Positions 12,557-19,896 of a DNA stretch of 19,992 nt are shown here, piece after piece. The notes beneath the pieces were generated by a model that searched no databases, was not told the DNA's origin, and saw nothing but the letters and a program-made list of their open reading frames with translations. Position numbers and translations under genes: made by a program. Position 1 is the first letter of the stretch, and every line of letters begins with the position of its first letter. Source of the stretch: Burkholderiaceae bacterium (GTDB lineage Bacteria > Pseudomonadota > Gammaproteobacteria > Burkholderiales > Burkholderiaceae_C); assembly GCA_031276435.1 (NCBI GenBank), contig JAISNB010000147.1:1-19992 (forward strand). Direction: 5' to 3'.

Positions 12557-13483
12557 ATGACAGACCTTCTGCCGCAACTCACACAGCAACTTTTCAACGG
12601 ACTGTCGCTTGGCGCCATTTACGCGCTGATTGCCATCGGCTACACCATGGTGTACGGCATCATCGGCATGATCAACTTTGCCCATGGCGAGATCTACATG
12701 ATTGGCGCCTACACGGGGCTGGTCACGCTGACGGTGGTGGGCACGCAAAGCGGTTTGCCCGTTTTCATGGCGGTGGCGCTCATGCTGGTGGTCGCTGTCA
12801 TCGTCACCGGCATTTACGGGTTCGCGGTGGAGTACGTGGCCTACAAGCCGCTGCGGCGCAGTCCCCGGCTGGTGGCGCTGATCTCGGCCATCGGCGTTTC
12901 CATCTTCCTGCAAAACTGGGTGGCGCTCGGGCAGGGCGCGCGCGATATGGCCGTGCCGTCGCTGGTCTCGGGGTCGTTGCAGGTGCACATGGGGTCTGAG
13001 TTTGACGTCAACATTCCCTATTCGCGCATCATGATCATCGTGGTCACGGTGCTGCTCATGGCGGCGCTGACGCTGTTTATCAAGCATTCGCGCATGGGGC
13101 GTGCCTCGCGCGCGTGCTCGCAAGACATGCACATGGCCAATTTGCTGGGCATCGATACCAACCGCGTAATCTCCTTTACCTTCGTGCTGGGCGCCATGCT
13201 CGCCGCCGTGGGCGGGGTGCTGATTGCGCTGACCATCGGCAAGCTCAATCCCTTCATCGGCTTCATCGCTGGCATCAAGGCGTTCACAGCCGCCGTGCTC
13301 GGGGGCATTGGCAGCATTCCGGGCGCCATGCTGGGCGGCGTGCTGCTGGGCGTGGCGGAGACTTTCGCGGCGGGCTACATCTCGTCGGAATACAAGGACA
13401 TCGTGGCCTTTGGCCTGCTGGTGCTGATTTTGCTGTTCCGCCCCACGGGGCTGCTGGGCAAACCCGAGGTGGAGAAGGTCTGA
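12557..13483 (+). CDS. livH: Branched-chain amino acid ABC transporter permease LivH
   Basis: LivH is one of the two inner-membrane channel subunits of the high-affinity branched-chain amino acid importer. The 308-residue product opens with QLFNGLSLGAIYALIAIGYTMVYG and INFAHGEIYMIGAY, the family's N-terminal hallmark. It has about eight hydrophobic helices, the cytoplasmic coupling segment SRMGRASRACSQD...LLGID (about 179-197), and ends with GLLVLILLFRPTGLLGK. Family members usually read MGRACRACAED here. The ATG at 12557 is preferred to in-frame starts upstream, as it begins the conserved part; the ribosome-binding site is weak. livM follows after three bases. Confidence 0.96.
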   Translation: MTDLLPQLTQQLFNGLSLGAIYALIAIGYTMVYGIIGMINFAHGEIYMIGAYTGLVTLTVVGTQSGLPVFMAVALMLVVAVIVTGIYGFAVEYVAYKPLRRSPRLVALISAIGVSIFLQNWVALGQGARDMAVPSLVSGSLQVHMGSEFDVNIPYSRIMIIVVTVLLMAALTLFIKHSRMGRASRACSQDMHMANLLGIDTNRVISFTFVLGAMLAAVGGVLIALTIGKLNPFIGFIAGIKAFTAAVLGGIGSIPGAMLGGVLLGVAETFAAGYISSEYKDIVAFGLLVLILLFRPTGLLGKPEVEKV

Positions 13484-13486
13484 GCA

Positions 13487-14722
13487 ATGAACGCCACATG
13501 CCTGAAAAACGCGGCCATCGCGGCCATCATGACCACGGTTCTGGTGCTGCCCGTTTTCGGGTTGCACCTCACGCGCCAGGGGGTGCGCACCATCATCGAG
13601 CCTCAGTGGGGCATTGTGGCCGCGGCCGCGGCAGCCGTCTTTTTCTTCCAGCTTTTCAGCCCGCTGCTGGCGCGCGCGGGCAGGCGCATTCACGTGCGCC
13701 CGCCAGAGCTGCCCTCGATCGCGTTTGACCGCAATCCCTGGCTGTTGGCGGCGCTGCTGCTGGCCGCCGCAGCATGGCCGTTTTTTGCCGGGCGCAGCGC
13801 CGTGGACATTGGCACGCTGGCGCTGATTTACATCATGCTCGGACTGGGCCTGAACATTGTGGTGGGCTTTGCCGGTTTGCTGGATCTGGGCTTTGTGGGC
13901 TTTTACGCCGTGGGTGCTTATACCTATGGCCTGCTTTACCACTGGGCGGGCTGGAGCTTCTGGGAGGCGCTGCCCCTGGCCGGTGGCATGGCCGCGCTGT
14001 TCGGCTTTCTGCTCGGCTTTCCGGTGCTGCGGCTGCGCGGGGATTACCTGGCCATCGTCACACTGGGCTTTGGCGAGATCATCCGCCTGCTGCTCATCAA
14101 TCTGGCGCGCTGGACGGGCGGGCCGGACGGCATTTCCGGCATTCCCAAGCCCACCGTGTTTGGCTACGAGATGGCGCGCCGCTCCAGCGTGGAGGGGCAG
14201 CAAACGCTGCACGAATTGCTGGGGATGGACTTTGCGCCCCAGCACATGGTGATTTTTCTCTACCTCATGGCCTTGCTGCTGGCCACCGTTACCCTGTGGG
14301 TGTCCAATCGCCTGCTGCGCATGCCTGTTGGCCGCGCCTGGGAGGCGCTGCGCGAGGACGAAATCGCCTGCCGCTCCCTGGGCCTGAACCCCACGCGCAT
14401 CAAACTTTCGGCCTTCACGCTGGGGGCCACCTTCGCGGGCCTGGGCGGCGCTTTTTTTGCCGCGCGCCAGGGGCTGGTCAACCCGGAGTCGTTCACCTTC
14501 ATGGAATCGGCGCTGATCCTGGCCGTGGTGGTGCTGGGCGGGCTGGGGTCGCAACTGGGCGTCATTCTGGCGGCCATACTCATCACTGTGCTGCCTGAAG
14601 TGGCGCGCGAATTTGCCGAATACCGCATGCTGATTTTCGGCCTCATCATGGTGCTGATGATGCGCTGGCGGCCCCAGGGCCTGCTGCCCATGAAGCGCCC
14701 GCACGTGGAGCTGGACGCATGA
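13487..14722 (+). CDS. livM: Branched-chain amino acid ABC transporter permease LivM
   Basis: LivM is the second channel subunit. The 411-residue product has an N-terminal extension of about 110 residues with two or three hydrophobic segments, as in the E. coli protein (425). The conserved core follows: LIYIMLGLGLNIVVGFAGLLDLGFVGFYAVGAY, the GFPVLRLRGDYLAIVTLGFGEIIRL loop, and the cytoplasmic coupling helix VGRAWEALREDEIACRSLGLN that contacts the ATPases. It ends in LLPMKRPH. A GGAGAAGG tract about 10 bases before the ATG is a good ribosome-binding site. The last bases, ATGA, overlap the livG start, so translation is coupled. Confidence 0.96.
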   Translation: MNATCLKNAAIAAIMTTVLVLPVFGLHLTRQGVRTIIEPQWGIVAAAAAAVFFFQLFSPLLARAGRRIHVRPPELPSIAFDRNPWLLAALLLAAAAWPFFAGRSAVDIGTLALIYIMLGLGLNIVVGFAGLLDLGFVGFYAVGAYTYGLLYHWAGWSFWEALPLAGGMAALFGFLLGFPVLRLRGDYLAIVTLGFGEIIRLLLINLARWTGGPDGISGIPKPTVFGYEMARRSSVEGQQTLHELLGMDFAPQHMVIFLYLMALLLATVTLWVSNRLLRMPVGRAWEALREDEIACRSLGLNPTRIKLSAFTLGATFAGLGGAFFAARQGLVNPESFTFMESALILAVVVLGGLGSQLGVILAAILITVLPEVAREFAEYRMLIFGLIMVLMMRWRPQGLLPMKRPHVELDA

Positions 14723-15666
14723 GTCCGGTCGAACCGCTTGTCCATGCCGCGGGCGCCGCCGCTGAAGCCGCCATCGACGCCATTGCCGACGCCACAGTCG
14801 ACACGGTTGAGGCCATGGGCGATGCCGCCGATGCCGCTTCCGTCATTGGCAACGCCCCCCCCATCACCGGCAGCGCCGCCGCGCACACCACCCGCCGCTA
14901 CACCGGCCCGCTGCTGCGGGTCAGCGGGCTATCCATGCGCTTTGGCGGCCTGCTGGCCGTCGACGGCATCGACTTTGAAGTCGGGCGCGACGAGATTTTC
15001 GCCATCATCGGCCCCAACGGCGCGGGCAAAACCACGGTATTCAATTGCGTTGGCGGCTTTTACAAACCCACTGCTGGCCGCATCGTGCTGGACGGCCAGG
15101 CCATCCATGGCAAACCGAGCCACAGCGTGGCGCGGCACGGACTGGTGCGCACATTCCAGAACGTGCGCCTGTTCAAAAGCCTGACGGTGCTGGAAAACCT
15201 GCTGGTGGCGCAGCATCGCCAGTTGGGGCACCACATCATTGGCGGGCTGCTCGCGCTCAAATCGTTCCGGCGCTCGGAAGCCGACGCGGTGCGCCGCGCC
15301 GCGCAATGGCTCGACTTCATGGGCCTGCGCGAATACGCCAACCGCGAGGCTGGCAACCTGGCCTACGGCCACCAGCGTCGGCTGGAAATTGCCCGCTGCA
15401 TGATTACGCAGCCGCGCCTGCTCATGCTGGATGAACCCGCCGCTGGCCTGAACCCGCAGGAAAAGCGCGACCTGCAAGGCCTGATCGACCGCCTGCGCCG
15501 CGAGTTTGGCGTGGCCGTGCTGCTCATCGAGCACGACATGGGCGTCATCATGCAAATCTCGGACCGCATCCTCGTCATGGAAAACGGCCGCCCCATCTGC
15601 ACCGGCACGCCAGGCGAGGTGCGCAGCAACGAGCGCGTCATCAAGGCCTACCTGGGCGAGGCGTAG
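14719..15666 (+). CDS. livG: Branched-chain amino acid ABC transporter ATP-binding protein LivG, with alanine-rich N-terminal extension
   Basis: LivG is one of two ATPases driving the transporter. From about residue 65 (LLRVSGLSMRFGGLLAVDGI) the product is a standard LivG. Walker A is GPNGAGKT (98-105), the QNVRLFKSLTVLENLLVA region contains the Q-loop, the signature is LAYGHQRRLEIARCM with His where Gln is usual, Walker B is LLMLDEP, the H-loop is LIEHDM, and the ending RVIKAYLGEA is typical. Before it lies an unusual extension of about 64 residues, nearly all Ala, Asp, Glu, Thr, Ile and Val (HAAGAAAEAAIDAIADATVD and so on), likely one or two amphipathic helices followed by a linker. Relatives have at most 5-15 residues there. 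The ATGA overlap with livM supports this start, and no good in-frame start lies nearer the core. The total of 315 compares with about 255. Confidence 0.94.
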   Translation: MSPVEPLVHAAGAAAEAAIDAIADATVDTVEAMGDAADAASVIGNAPPITGSAAAHTTRRYTGPLLRVSGLSMRFGGLLAVDGIDFEVGRDEIFAIIGPNGAGKTTVFNCVGGFYKPTAGRIVLDGQAIHGKPSHSVARHGLVRTFQNVRLFKSLTVLENLLVAQHRQLGHHIIGGLLALKSFRRSEADAVRRAAQWLDFMGLREYANREAGNLAYGHQRRLEIARCMITQPRLLMLDEPAAGLNPQEKRDLQGLIDRLRREFGVAVLLIEHDMGVIMQISDRILVMENGRPICTGTPGEVRSNERVIKAYLGEA

Positions 15667-15720
15667 CGCCTCTCGCGCCCCTGCGCCCGCCCGCAGCCAT
15701 CACCCCCCACCCCTGCACAC

Positions 15721-16419
15721 ATGCTCGCACTCGAAAACGTTGAAACCCACTATGGTGCCATCTGCGCGCTCAAGGGCATATCGCTGCACATTGACAAGGG
15801 CGAAATCGTCACCCTCATCGGCAGCAACGGCGCTGGCAAAACCACCACGCTAATGACCGTATGCGGCAACCCGCGCGCCAGCAGCGGGCGCATCCTGTTC
15901 GAGGGGCAGGACATCACCCGGCTGCCCACGCACGCCATCATGCGCCGCGGCATGGCCATCTCGCCCGAGGGGCGGCGCATCTTCCCAGACCTGACGGTGC
16001 TCGAAAACCTCATGATGGGCGGCTTCTTCCTGGACAAAACCGCCATGCAGGAAGGCCAGGCGCACGTCTTCAAACTCTTTCCGCGCCTCAAGGAGCGCGC
16101 CAGCCAGCGCGCTGGCACCATGAGCGGCGGCGAGCAGCAAATGCTGGCCATTGGCCGCGCCCTGATGACGCGCCCGCGCCTGCTGCTGCTTGACGAACCC
16201 ACCCTCGGGCTGGCGCCCCTGATCATTGCGCAAATCTTTGAAATCATCCGCACCATCCGCGACGAAGGCGTCACCATCTTCCTGGTCGAGCAAAACGCCA
16301 ACAAGGCGCTGCAAGTGGCCGACCGTGGCTACGTGCTGGAAAACGGCACCATCACCTTGAGCGACACCGGCGACAACCTGCTGCACAACGACGACATTCG
16401 CCGGGCCTACCTGGGATGA
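15721..16419 (+). CDS. livF: Branched-chain amino acid ABC transporter ATP-binding protein LivF
   Basis: LivF is the second ATPase of the complex. The 232-residue product has Walker A GSNGAGKTT (about 38-46), the LivF-specific SPEGRRIFPDLTVLENLMMGG segment, the signature MSGGEQQMLAIGRALM, Walker B LLLLDEPTLGLAP, the H-loop EQNAN, and the ending RRAYLG. Length is normal for the family. It follows livG after 54 bases of GC-rich spacer with no ribosome-binding site close to the ATG, so its translation signal is unusually poor compared with the tightly coupled genes before it. It ends the livHMGF run. Confidence 0.96.
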   Translation: MLALENVETHYGAICALKGISLHIDKGEIVTLIGSNGAGKTTTLMTVCGNPRASSGRILFEGQDITRLPTHAIMRRGMAISPEGRRIFPDLTVLENLMMGGFFLDKTAMQEGQAHVFKLFPRLKERASQRAGTMSGGEQQMLAIGRALMTRPRLLLLDEPTLGLAPLIIAQIFEIIRTIRDEGVTIFLVEQNANKALQVADRGYVLENGTITLSDTGDNLLHNDDIRRAYLG

Positions 16420-16505
16420 GCCGGGCGCGCAGGCAAAATACCAGTCTGGTGCGCATGCGCGCCATTGGGGTGCTTGCCCGGGCCGCGCGGCTTTGCCAAA
16501 GACAG

Positions 16506-16522
16506 TGCATCGTTTTGGTGCC
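16506..16522. promoter_or_regulatory. NtrC-like palindrome upstream of the first binding-protein gene
   Basis: The 17 bases TGCATCGTTTTGGTGCC match the NtrC consensus TGCACYA-N3-TGGTGCA at 11 of 14 defined positions. The site lies immediately before a sigma-54-like promoter. NtrC sites usually sit about 100 bases further upstream, so the short distance is atypical. If real, it ties expression of the amino-acid receptor to nitrogen status. Confidence 0.45.
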
Positions 16523-16560
16523 TGCATGGCGGCATGCTTCTTGCAGGCCGCTGATGCAGG
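16521..16560 (+). other. Long imperfect hairpin upstream of the first binding-protein gene
   Basis: CCTGCAT (16521-16527) pairs with ATGCAGG (16554-16560), and inside them GCGGC pairs with GCCGC and TGC with GCA, around a small TTCT-type loop. The hairpin overlaps the sigma-54-like promoter, so only transcripts coming from livF would carry it intact. Such a structure between livF and a receptor gene could hold back 3' decay or reduce read-through. There is no T-tract on the + strand. Confidence 0.5.
16530..16546 (+). promoter_or_regulatory. Sigma-54-like promoter of the first binding-protein gene
   Basis: CGGCATGCTTCTTGCA has GG at 16531-16532 and GC at 16543-16544, exactly ten bases apart, and fits TGGCAYG-N4-TTGCW with a single mismatch (C for the first T). 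Transcription would start near 16556, leaving about 63 bases of leader. The nearby NtrC-like palindrome supports nitrogen control. The match is visible; use by RpoN is inferred. Confidence 0.55.
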
Positions 16561-16618
16561 AAAAAACCGCCGTTTCCAGCAGGCTTTTATCAGCAACCAC
16601 CACTTGAGGAAAATCTCC

Positions 16619-17740
16619 ATGATGAAGTTGTCTCGCTTACCCACCCTTGCGCTCATTGCGGGCGCTGTCTTTTGCACAGGTGGCGCGGCGCACGCCGCCG
16701 ACACCATCAAGATCGGCGTCATCCAGCCCATGACCGGCCCCAACACGCAGTATGGCGACCAGATCCAGGCGGGCGCGCTCACGGCCATCGAAACCATCAA
16801 CGCCGCGGGCGGCATCAAGGGCAAAAAGCTCGAACCCGTCCTGATCGACGACGGTTGCGAACCCAAGCAAGCCGTCCCCGCGGCCAACCGCCTCGTCAAC
16901 TCGGACGCCAAATTTGCCGTCGCGCATGGTTGCTCGGGCGTGGCCGTGCCTGCCGTCAACGTGTACGAAGCCGAAGGAATCGTGGTCATCACGCCGGGCG
17001 CCACATCGCCCCTGGTCACCGACACCACCAAGCCCCGCTTCTTCTTCCGCACCATTGGCCGCGACGACCAGCAAGGCCCGTTTGGCGCCGAATACATCGC
17101 CACCAAACTCAAACCCAAAAAAGTCGCCATCCTGCACGACAAGCAAACCTACGGCGCGGGCCTGGCCGCGCAAGTGCGCGACGCACTGGGCAAAAAGAAA
17201 GTGGAAGTCGCCCTGTATGAAGGCGTCAACGCTGGCGACAGCGACTACTCGGCCGTCATCACCAAACTGAAAACCAGCGGAGTCGACCTGGTGTACTTTG
17301 GCGGCTACCACCCCGAACTTGGCCTGCTGCTGCGGCAGGCGCGCGAGCAGGGCCTGAACGTGCAATTCATGGGGCCAGAGGGCACCGCCAACCAGGACCT
17401 GGTGGCCATTGCGGGAGCGGCGGTCGACGGCTTGCTGACCACATTGCCCGCTGACTTCACCAAACTCGCGGGCAACGCGGCCATCGTCAAAGCCTTCAAG
17501 GACGCCAAGCGCGACCCGGACGGCGCATTCCAGATGCCCGCCTACGCCGCTGTGCAAATCCTGGCGCAAAGCATTGGCGCCGTGGGTGAAGATCCAGCCA
17601 AAGTTGCCAGCTACATCCACGCCAACAGCTTCAACACCGGCATCGGCAAAGTGGAATACGACGCCAAGGGCGATTTGAAAAACTTTGAATTTGCCGTCTT
17701 CAAGTGGGACAAGGCAGGCAACAAGACAGCCGCGCCCTGA
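16619..17740 (+). CDS. Branched-chain amino acid ABC transporter periplasmic binding protein, LivJ/LivK-type (paralogue 1)
   Basis: This is a periplasmic receptor that delivers leucine, isoleucine, valine or related amino acids to LivHM. The 373-residue precursor starts with a Sec signal peptide: a basic MMKLSR, a hydrophobic core, and cleavage after GGAAHA at about residue 26. The mature part begins ADTIKIGVIQPMTGPNTQYGD. Family marks follow: DDGCEPKQA with a second Cys in HGCSG (the expected disulfide), FFRTIGRDDQQGP, HDKQTYGAGLA, NAGDSDYSAVITKLK, and FGGYHPELGLLLRQAREQG. GAGGA lies eight bases before the ATG at 16619; the ATG at 16622 is the less likely alternative. In the segment after the second Cys it reads SGVAVPA where paralogue 2 reads SGATIAA, and this part contributes to ligand binding in the family, so specificity may differ. 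Confidence 0.95.
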   Translation: MMKLSRLPTLALIAGAVFCTGGAAHAADTIKIGVIQPMTGPNTQYGDQIQAGALTAIETINAAGGIKGKKLEPVLIDDGCEPKQAVPAANRLVNSDAKFAVAHGCSGVAVPAVNVYEAEGIVVITPGATSPLVTDTTKPRFFFRTIGRDDQQGPFGAEYIATKLKPKKVAILHDKQTYGAGLAAQVRDALGKKKVEVALYEGVNAGDSDYSAVITKLKTSGVDLVYFGGYHPELGLLLRQAREQGLNVQFMGPEGTANQDLVAIAGAAVDGLLTTLPADFTKLAGNAAIVKAFKDAKRDPDGAFQMPAYAAVQILAQSIGAVGEDPAKVASYIHANSFNTGIGKVEYDAKGDLKNFEFAVFKWDKAGNKTAAP

Positions 17741-17790
17741 TTGTCTTGCGCGCCCACCCACCCACGCGCGCATGGGGCACAACCAAGGAC

Positions 17791-17830
17791 GGGCGGCATG
17801 GAAAAACGCCATGCCGCCCCCCTGCTTTTT
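17791..17830 (+). terminator. Rho-independent terminator after binding-protein paralogue 1
   Basis: GGGCGGCATGG (17791-17801) pairs perfectly with CCATGCCGCCC (17809-17819) around a seven-base loop rich in A. Five T's follow at 17826-17830 after six mostly C bases. It lies 50 bases beyond the stop codon. The stem is strong and the T-tract modest and slightly delayed. Confidence 0.65.
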
Positions 17831-18021
17831 GAAACCACCGCGCCAAATTGTGGACTCCTGCACTGCTGCTGCCACCACCGCCATGTTGCGCGCCGCCCAA
17901 AACAATGGCCCGCGCCCTGAACCCGCGCGCAGCCGGAAAACCGGGCAGGGCAGGGTGCGCGCCGCACCGCGCACCAAGGCAAATCACGGGGTGATGGTGC
18001 TATTCTTGACCGAGTTGTTGT

Positions 18022-18040
18022 GGCGCGCGCACCGCGCGCC
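18022..18040 (+). other. Tight GC hairpin in the leader of binding-protein paralogue 2
   Basis: GGCGCGCG (18022-18029) pairs perfectly with CGCGCGCC (18033-18040) around the three-base loop CAC, ending 42 bases before the start codon. It may protect the messenger's 5' end or be part of a control element. TGGCGCG at its 5' side also gives a GG-N10-GC pair (18022-18023 and 18034-18035), a poor sigma-54 match, which I do not call as a promoter. Confidence 0.4.
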
Positions 18041-18082
18041 GCACCGCTTGTTTCCTCTACGACTGAAAGACTGGAAAAAACC

Positions 18083-19228
18083 ATGAAAAACATCTTTTCT
18101 CCATCTCGCGCCTGGCGACTTGCCACACTGGGGCTGGCCGCCGCCGGGCTATCGGCAGCCTTGCTGCCCGCGGCGGCCATGGCCCAAACCATCAAAATCG
18201 CCGTGGCCGGCCCGCAAACCGGCCCCGTCACCCAATACGGGGACATGGTGCGCGAAGGGGTATCGACCGCCATCGAGCAAATCAACGCTGCTGGCGGCAT
18301 CAATGGCAAAAAACTCGAAGCCGTGCTGCTGGACGACGGCTGCGAACCCAAGCAAGGCCCCGTGGTCGCCAACCGCGTGGTCAACAGCAAAATCGGCTTC
18401 GTGGTCGGGCACGTGTGCTCCGGGGCCACCATCGCAGCCGCGGACATCTACGAAAACGAAGGCGTGGTCATGGTCAGCCCATCGGCCACCGCCCCCGCGC
18501 TGACGGACGGCAAAAACTACGGCTTCATCTTCCGCACCATTGGCCGCGACGACCAGCAAGGCCCGGCCGCTGCCAAATACATCATCGGGAAAGTCAAGCC
18601 ATCGGCAGTGGCCGTCTTGCACGACAAACAATCCTACGGCCAGGGCATCGCCACAGCGGTACGCAACGAACTGGACAAGGCTGGCGTCAAAATCGCCATG
18701 TTCGAAGGCATCAACGCGGGCGACAGCGACTATTCCGCCGTCATCACCAAAATCAAAAGCTCGGGCGCTGATTTTGTCTACTACGGTGGCTACCACCCTG
18801 AAATGGGCCTGCTCATGCGCCAAGCCGCCGAGCAAAGCGTCAAAGTGCGCTTCATGGGGCCTGAAGGCGCGGGCAACCCGGACATCACCGCCATTGCGGG
18901 CAACGCATCGGAAGGCATGCTGCTGACCCTGCCCGCGGACTTTTCCACCAACCCGGCCAACGCCGCCATCGTCAAAGCCTTTGAAGCCAAGAAACGCAAC
19001 GCCGCGGGCGCGTTCCAGCTCACCGCCTACACCGCCGTCAAAGTCATCGCCGACGCCATCGGCGCCACCAAAAGCACTGATCCGGCCACCGTCGCCAAAC
19101 ACCTGCACGGCAACACCTTTGACACACCCATTGGCAAAGTGCAGTGGAACAAACAGGGCGACCTGACCGCGTTTGAATTCCAGGTTTTTGTCTGGCACAA
19201 AGACGGCAGCAAAACCCCGGCGCCGTGA
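18083..19228 (+). CDS. Branched-chain amino acid ABC transporter periplasmic binding protein, LivJ/LivK-type (paralogue 2)
   Basis: This is the second periplasmic receptor of the same type. The 381-residue precursor has a signal peptide with a basic start (MKNIFSPSRAWR), an Ala/Leu core and cleavage after AAAMA at about residue 34, giving QTIKIAVAGPQTGPVTQYGD. It carries the same marks as paralogue 1: DDGCEPKQGP, the second Cys in HVCSG, FRTIGRDDQQGP, HDKQSYGQG, NAGDSDYSAVITKIK and GGYHPEMGLLMRQA. It differs in the ligand-loop region (CSGATIAAADIY and SPSATAPALT). The ATG at 18083 is chosen because it starts the signal peptide; only a weak CTGGA precedes it. E. coli also pairs two receptors (LivJ, LivK) with one LivHMGF. 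Which paralogue deserves which letter cannot be decided here. Confidence 0.95.
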   Translation: MKNIFSPSRAWRLATLGLAAAGLSAALLPAAAMAQTIKIAVAGPQTGPVTQYGDMVREGVSTAIEQINAAGGINGKKLEAVLLDDGCEPKQGPVVANRVVNSKIGFVVGHVCSGATIAAADIYENEGVVMVSPSATAPALTDGKNYGFIFRTIGRDDQQGPAAAKYIIGKVKPSAVAVLHDKQSYGQGIATAVRNELDKAGVKIAMFEGINAGDSDYSAVITKIKSSGADFVYYGGYHPEMGLLMRQAAEQSVKVRFMGPEGAGNPDITAIAGNASEGMLLTLPADFSTNPANAAIVKAFEAKKRNAAGAFQLTAYTAVKVIADAIGATKSTDPATVAKHLHGNTFDTPIGKVQWNKQGDLTAFEFQVFVWHKDGSKTPAP

Positions 19229-19241
19229 TTTTCTCTTTCCG

Positions 19242-19286
19242 CGCGTGCGGGCTGTCCCCATGCGGACAGCCTGCGCGGGCAATTTT
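19242..19286 (+). terminator. Rho-independent terminator after binding-protein paralogue 2
   Basis: GGCTGTCC (19250-19257) pairs with GGACAGCC (19264-19271) around a six-base loop. The stem extends outward by about six further pairs, two of them G-U (19242-19249 with 19272-19279), and AATTTT follows. It starts 14 bases after the stop codon and marks the boundary between the GC-rich liv block and the AT-rich island. Confidence 0.65.
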
Positions 19287-19300
19287 GAATACAATTTATT

Positions 19301-19309
19301 TGTTATAAT
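19301..19309 (+). promoter_or_regulatory. Extended -10 promoter of the lipoprotein gene
   Basis: TGTTATAAT has the TGn extension and a perfect TATAAT (19304-19309). The best TTGAAT upstream (19285-19290) is only 13 bases away, so the promoter would rely on its extended -10. The start point near 19316 lies after the ATG at 19308, which excludes that ATG and supports the GTG at 19338. Confidence 0.55.
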
Positions 19310-19337
19310 GACAATTATTAATCAAGAGGGTTTGATT

Positions 19338-19706
19338 GTGCGATTGTTTAAATATTGTGGGCCTATGGCTTCTGTTCTTGTTATCTCGGGCTGTATGAAT
19401 ATGCCGACAAAACCGTCTCAAATCACGGCTTCGTATGTTTCTCCCATGGAGTATTCTGGTTATACTTGCGACAAGCTGGTTGCCGAATTAGGATCACTTT
19501 CACGCCGCGAAAGTCAATTGGCTATTGCGCAGGAGCAAAGATATAAAACAAGTGAGATGCAGGCTTTTTGGTTGGGATATGGGCAAGGGGACGGCATTGA
19601 AGCCTCTGAATTGGCGAATGTAAAAGGCCGCAAAGAGGCTGTTCTAACTGAAATTAAAATATCCAAATGCGAGAATTTGGATGCGGCAACGCAATCAAAT
19701 AACTGA
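19338..19706 (+). CDS. Small outer-membrane-type lipoprotein of unknown function
   Basis: The 122-residue product starts at GTG 19338, seven bases after a good ribosome-binding site AAGAGGG (19324-19330). This start gives a compact lipoprotein signal: a basic MRLFK, a short hydrophobic core and the lipobox ISGC with Cys19. Met at +2 is not Asp, so sorting to the outer membrane is expected. The mature part has YVSPMEYSGYTCDKLVAELG (about 33-52), resembling a proteobacterial lipoprotein family I recall with a Y.SP..Y..Y.C..L pattern, and then an ERR-rich helical stretch. Those relatives usually have a central hydrophobic segment, which here is short (FWLGYGQGDG). A second Cys lies near the end (KISKCENLD). 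Its codons are much more AT-rich than those of all other genes in the window, which points to recent acquisition or weak adaptation. Confidence 0.75.
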   Translation: MRLFKYCGPMASVLVISGCMNMPTKPSQITASYVSPMEYSGYTCDKLVAELGSLSRRESQLAIAQEQRYKTSEMQAFWLGYGQGDGIEASELANVKGRKEAVLTEIKISKCENLDAATQSNN

Positions 19707-19896
19707 CATAAGAATTTTGCTCAAGATAATTGCGGTAAAAAATAATATAGCAAGGAGGATTTTGGGATTGGGTTTTTGAATTTTCCAGCGCGCCCGCATG
19801 CAAGCTCCAAAAACCACACGCCGCGCGGTGAAAGCGCATGCGGAAACGGCGATTCTCTGTTTTTTGGGAAGGCATGCCGCGCAGCGCATCCTTTCC

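Larger units (their letters stand above)
17741..18082. other. Spacer between the two binding-protein genes
   Basis: There is no gene here. It contains the terminator-like hairpin at 17791-17830, a split inverted repeat GCACCA (17971-17976) and TGGTGC (17995-18000), and a second hairpin at 18022-18040 just upstream of the next gene. The separate terminator and leader suggest that the second receptor gene is transcribed on its own. Confidence 0.6.

Noticed and set aside
11501..14704. A very long minus-strand open frame (over 1000 codons) across ybjQ, livH and livM
   Set aside because: Only its last 166 codons (anchored YbjQ) show family sequence. The rest is antisense to livH and livM and reads as His/Gln/Arg-rich strings typical of the complement of GC-rich genes.
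17994..18010. Sigma-54 promoter for the second receptor gene
   Set aside because: ATGGTGCTATTCTTGAC has GG but GA at the -12 position and two further mismatches, so I mention it only as a weak relative of the livH and first-receptor motifs.
19752..19764. Strong ribosome-binding site AAGGAGG after the lipoprotein gene
   Set aside because: The nearest start (TTG 19762) opens only a five-codon frame. It may be a remnant of a lost gene, but no coding sequence is supported.
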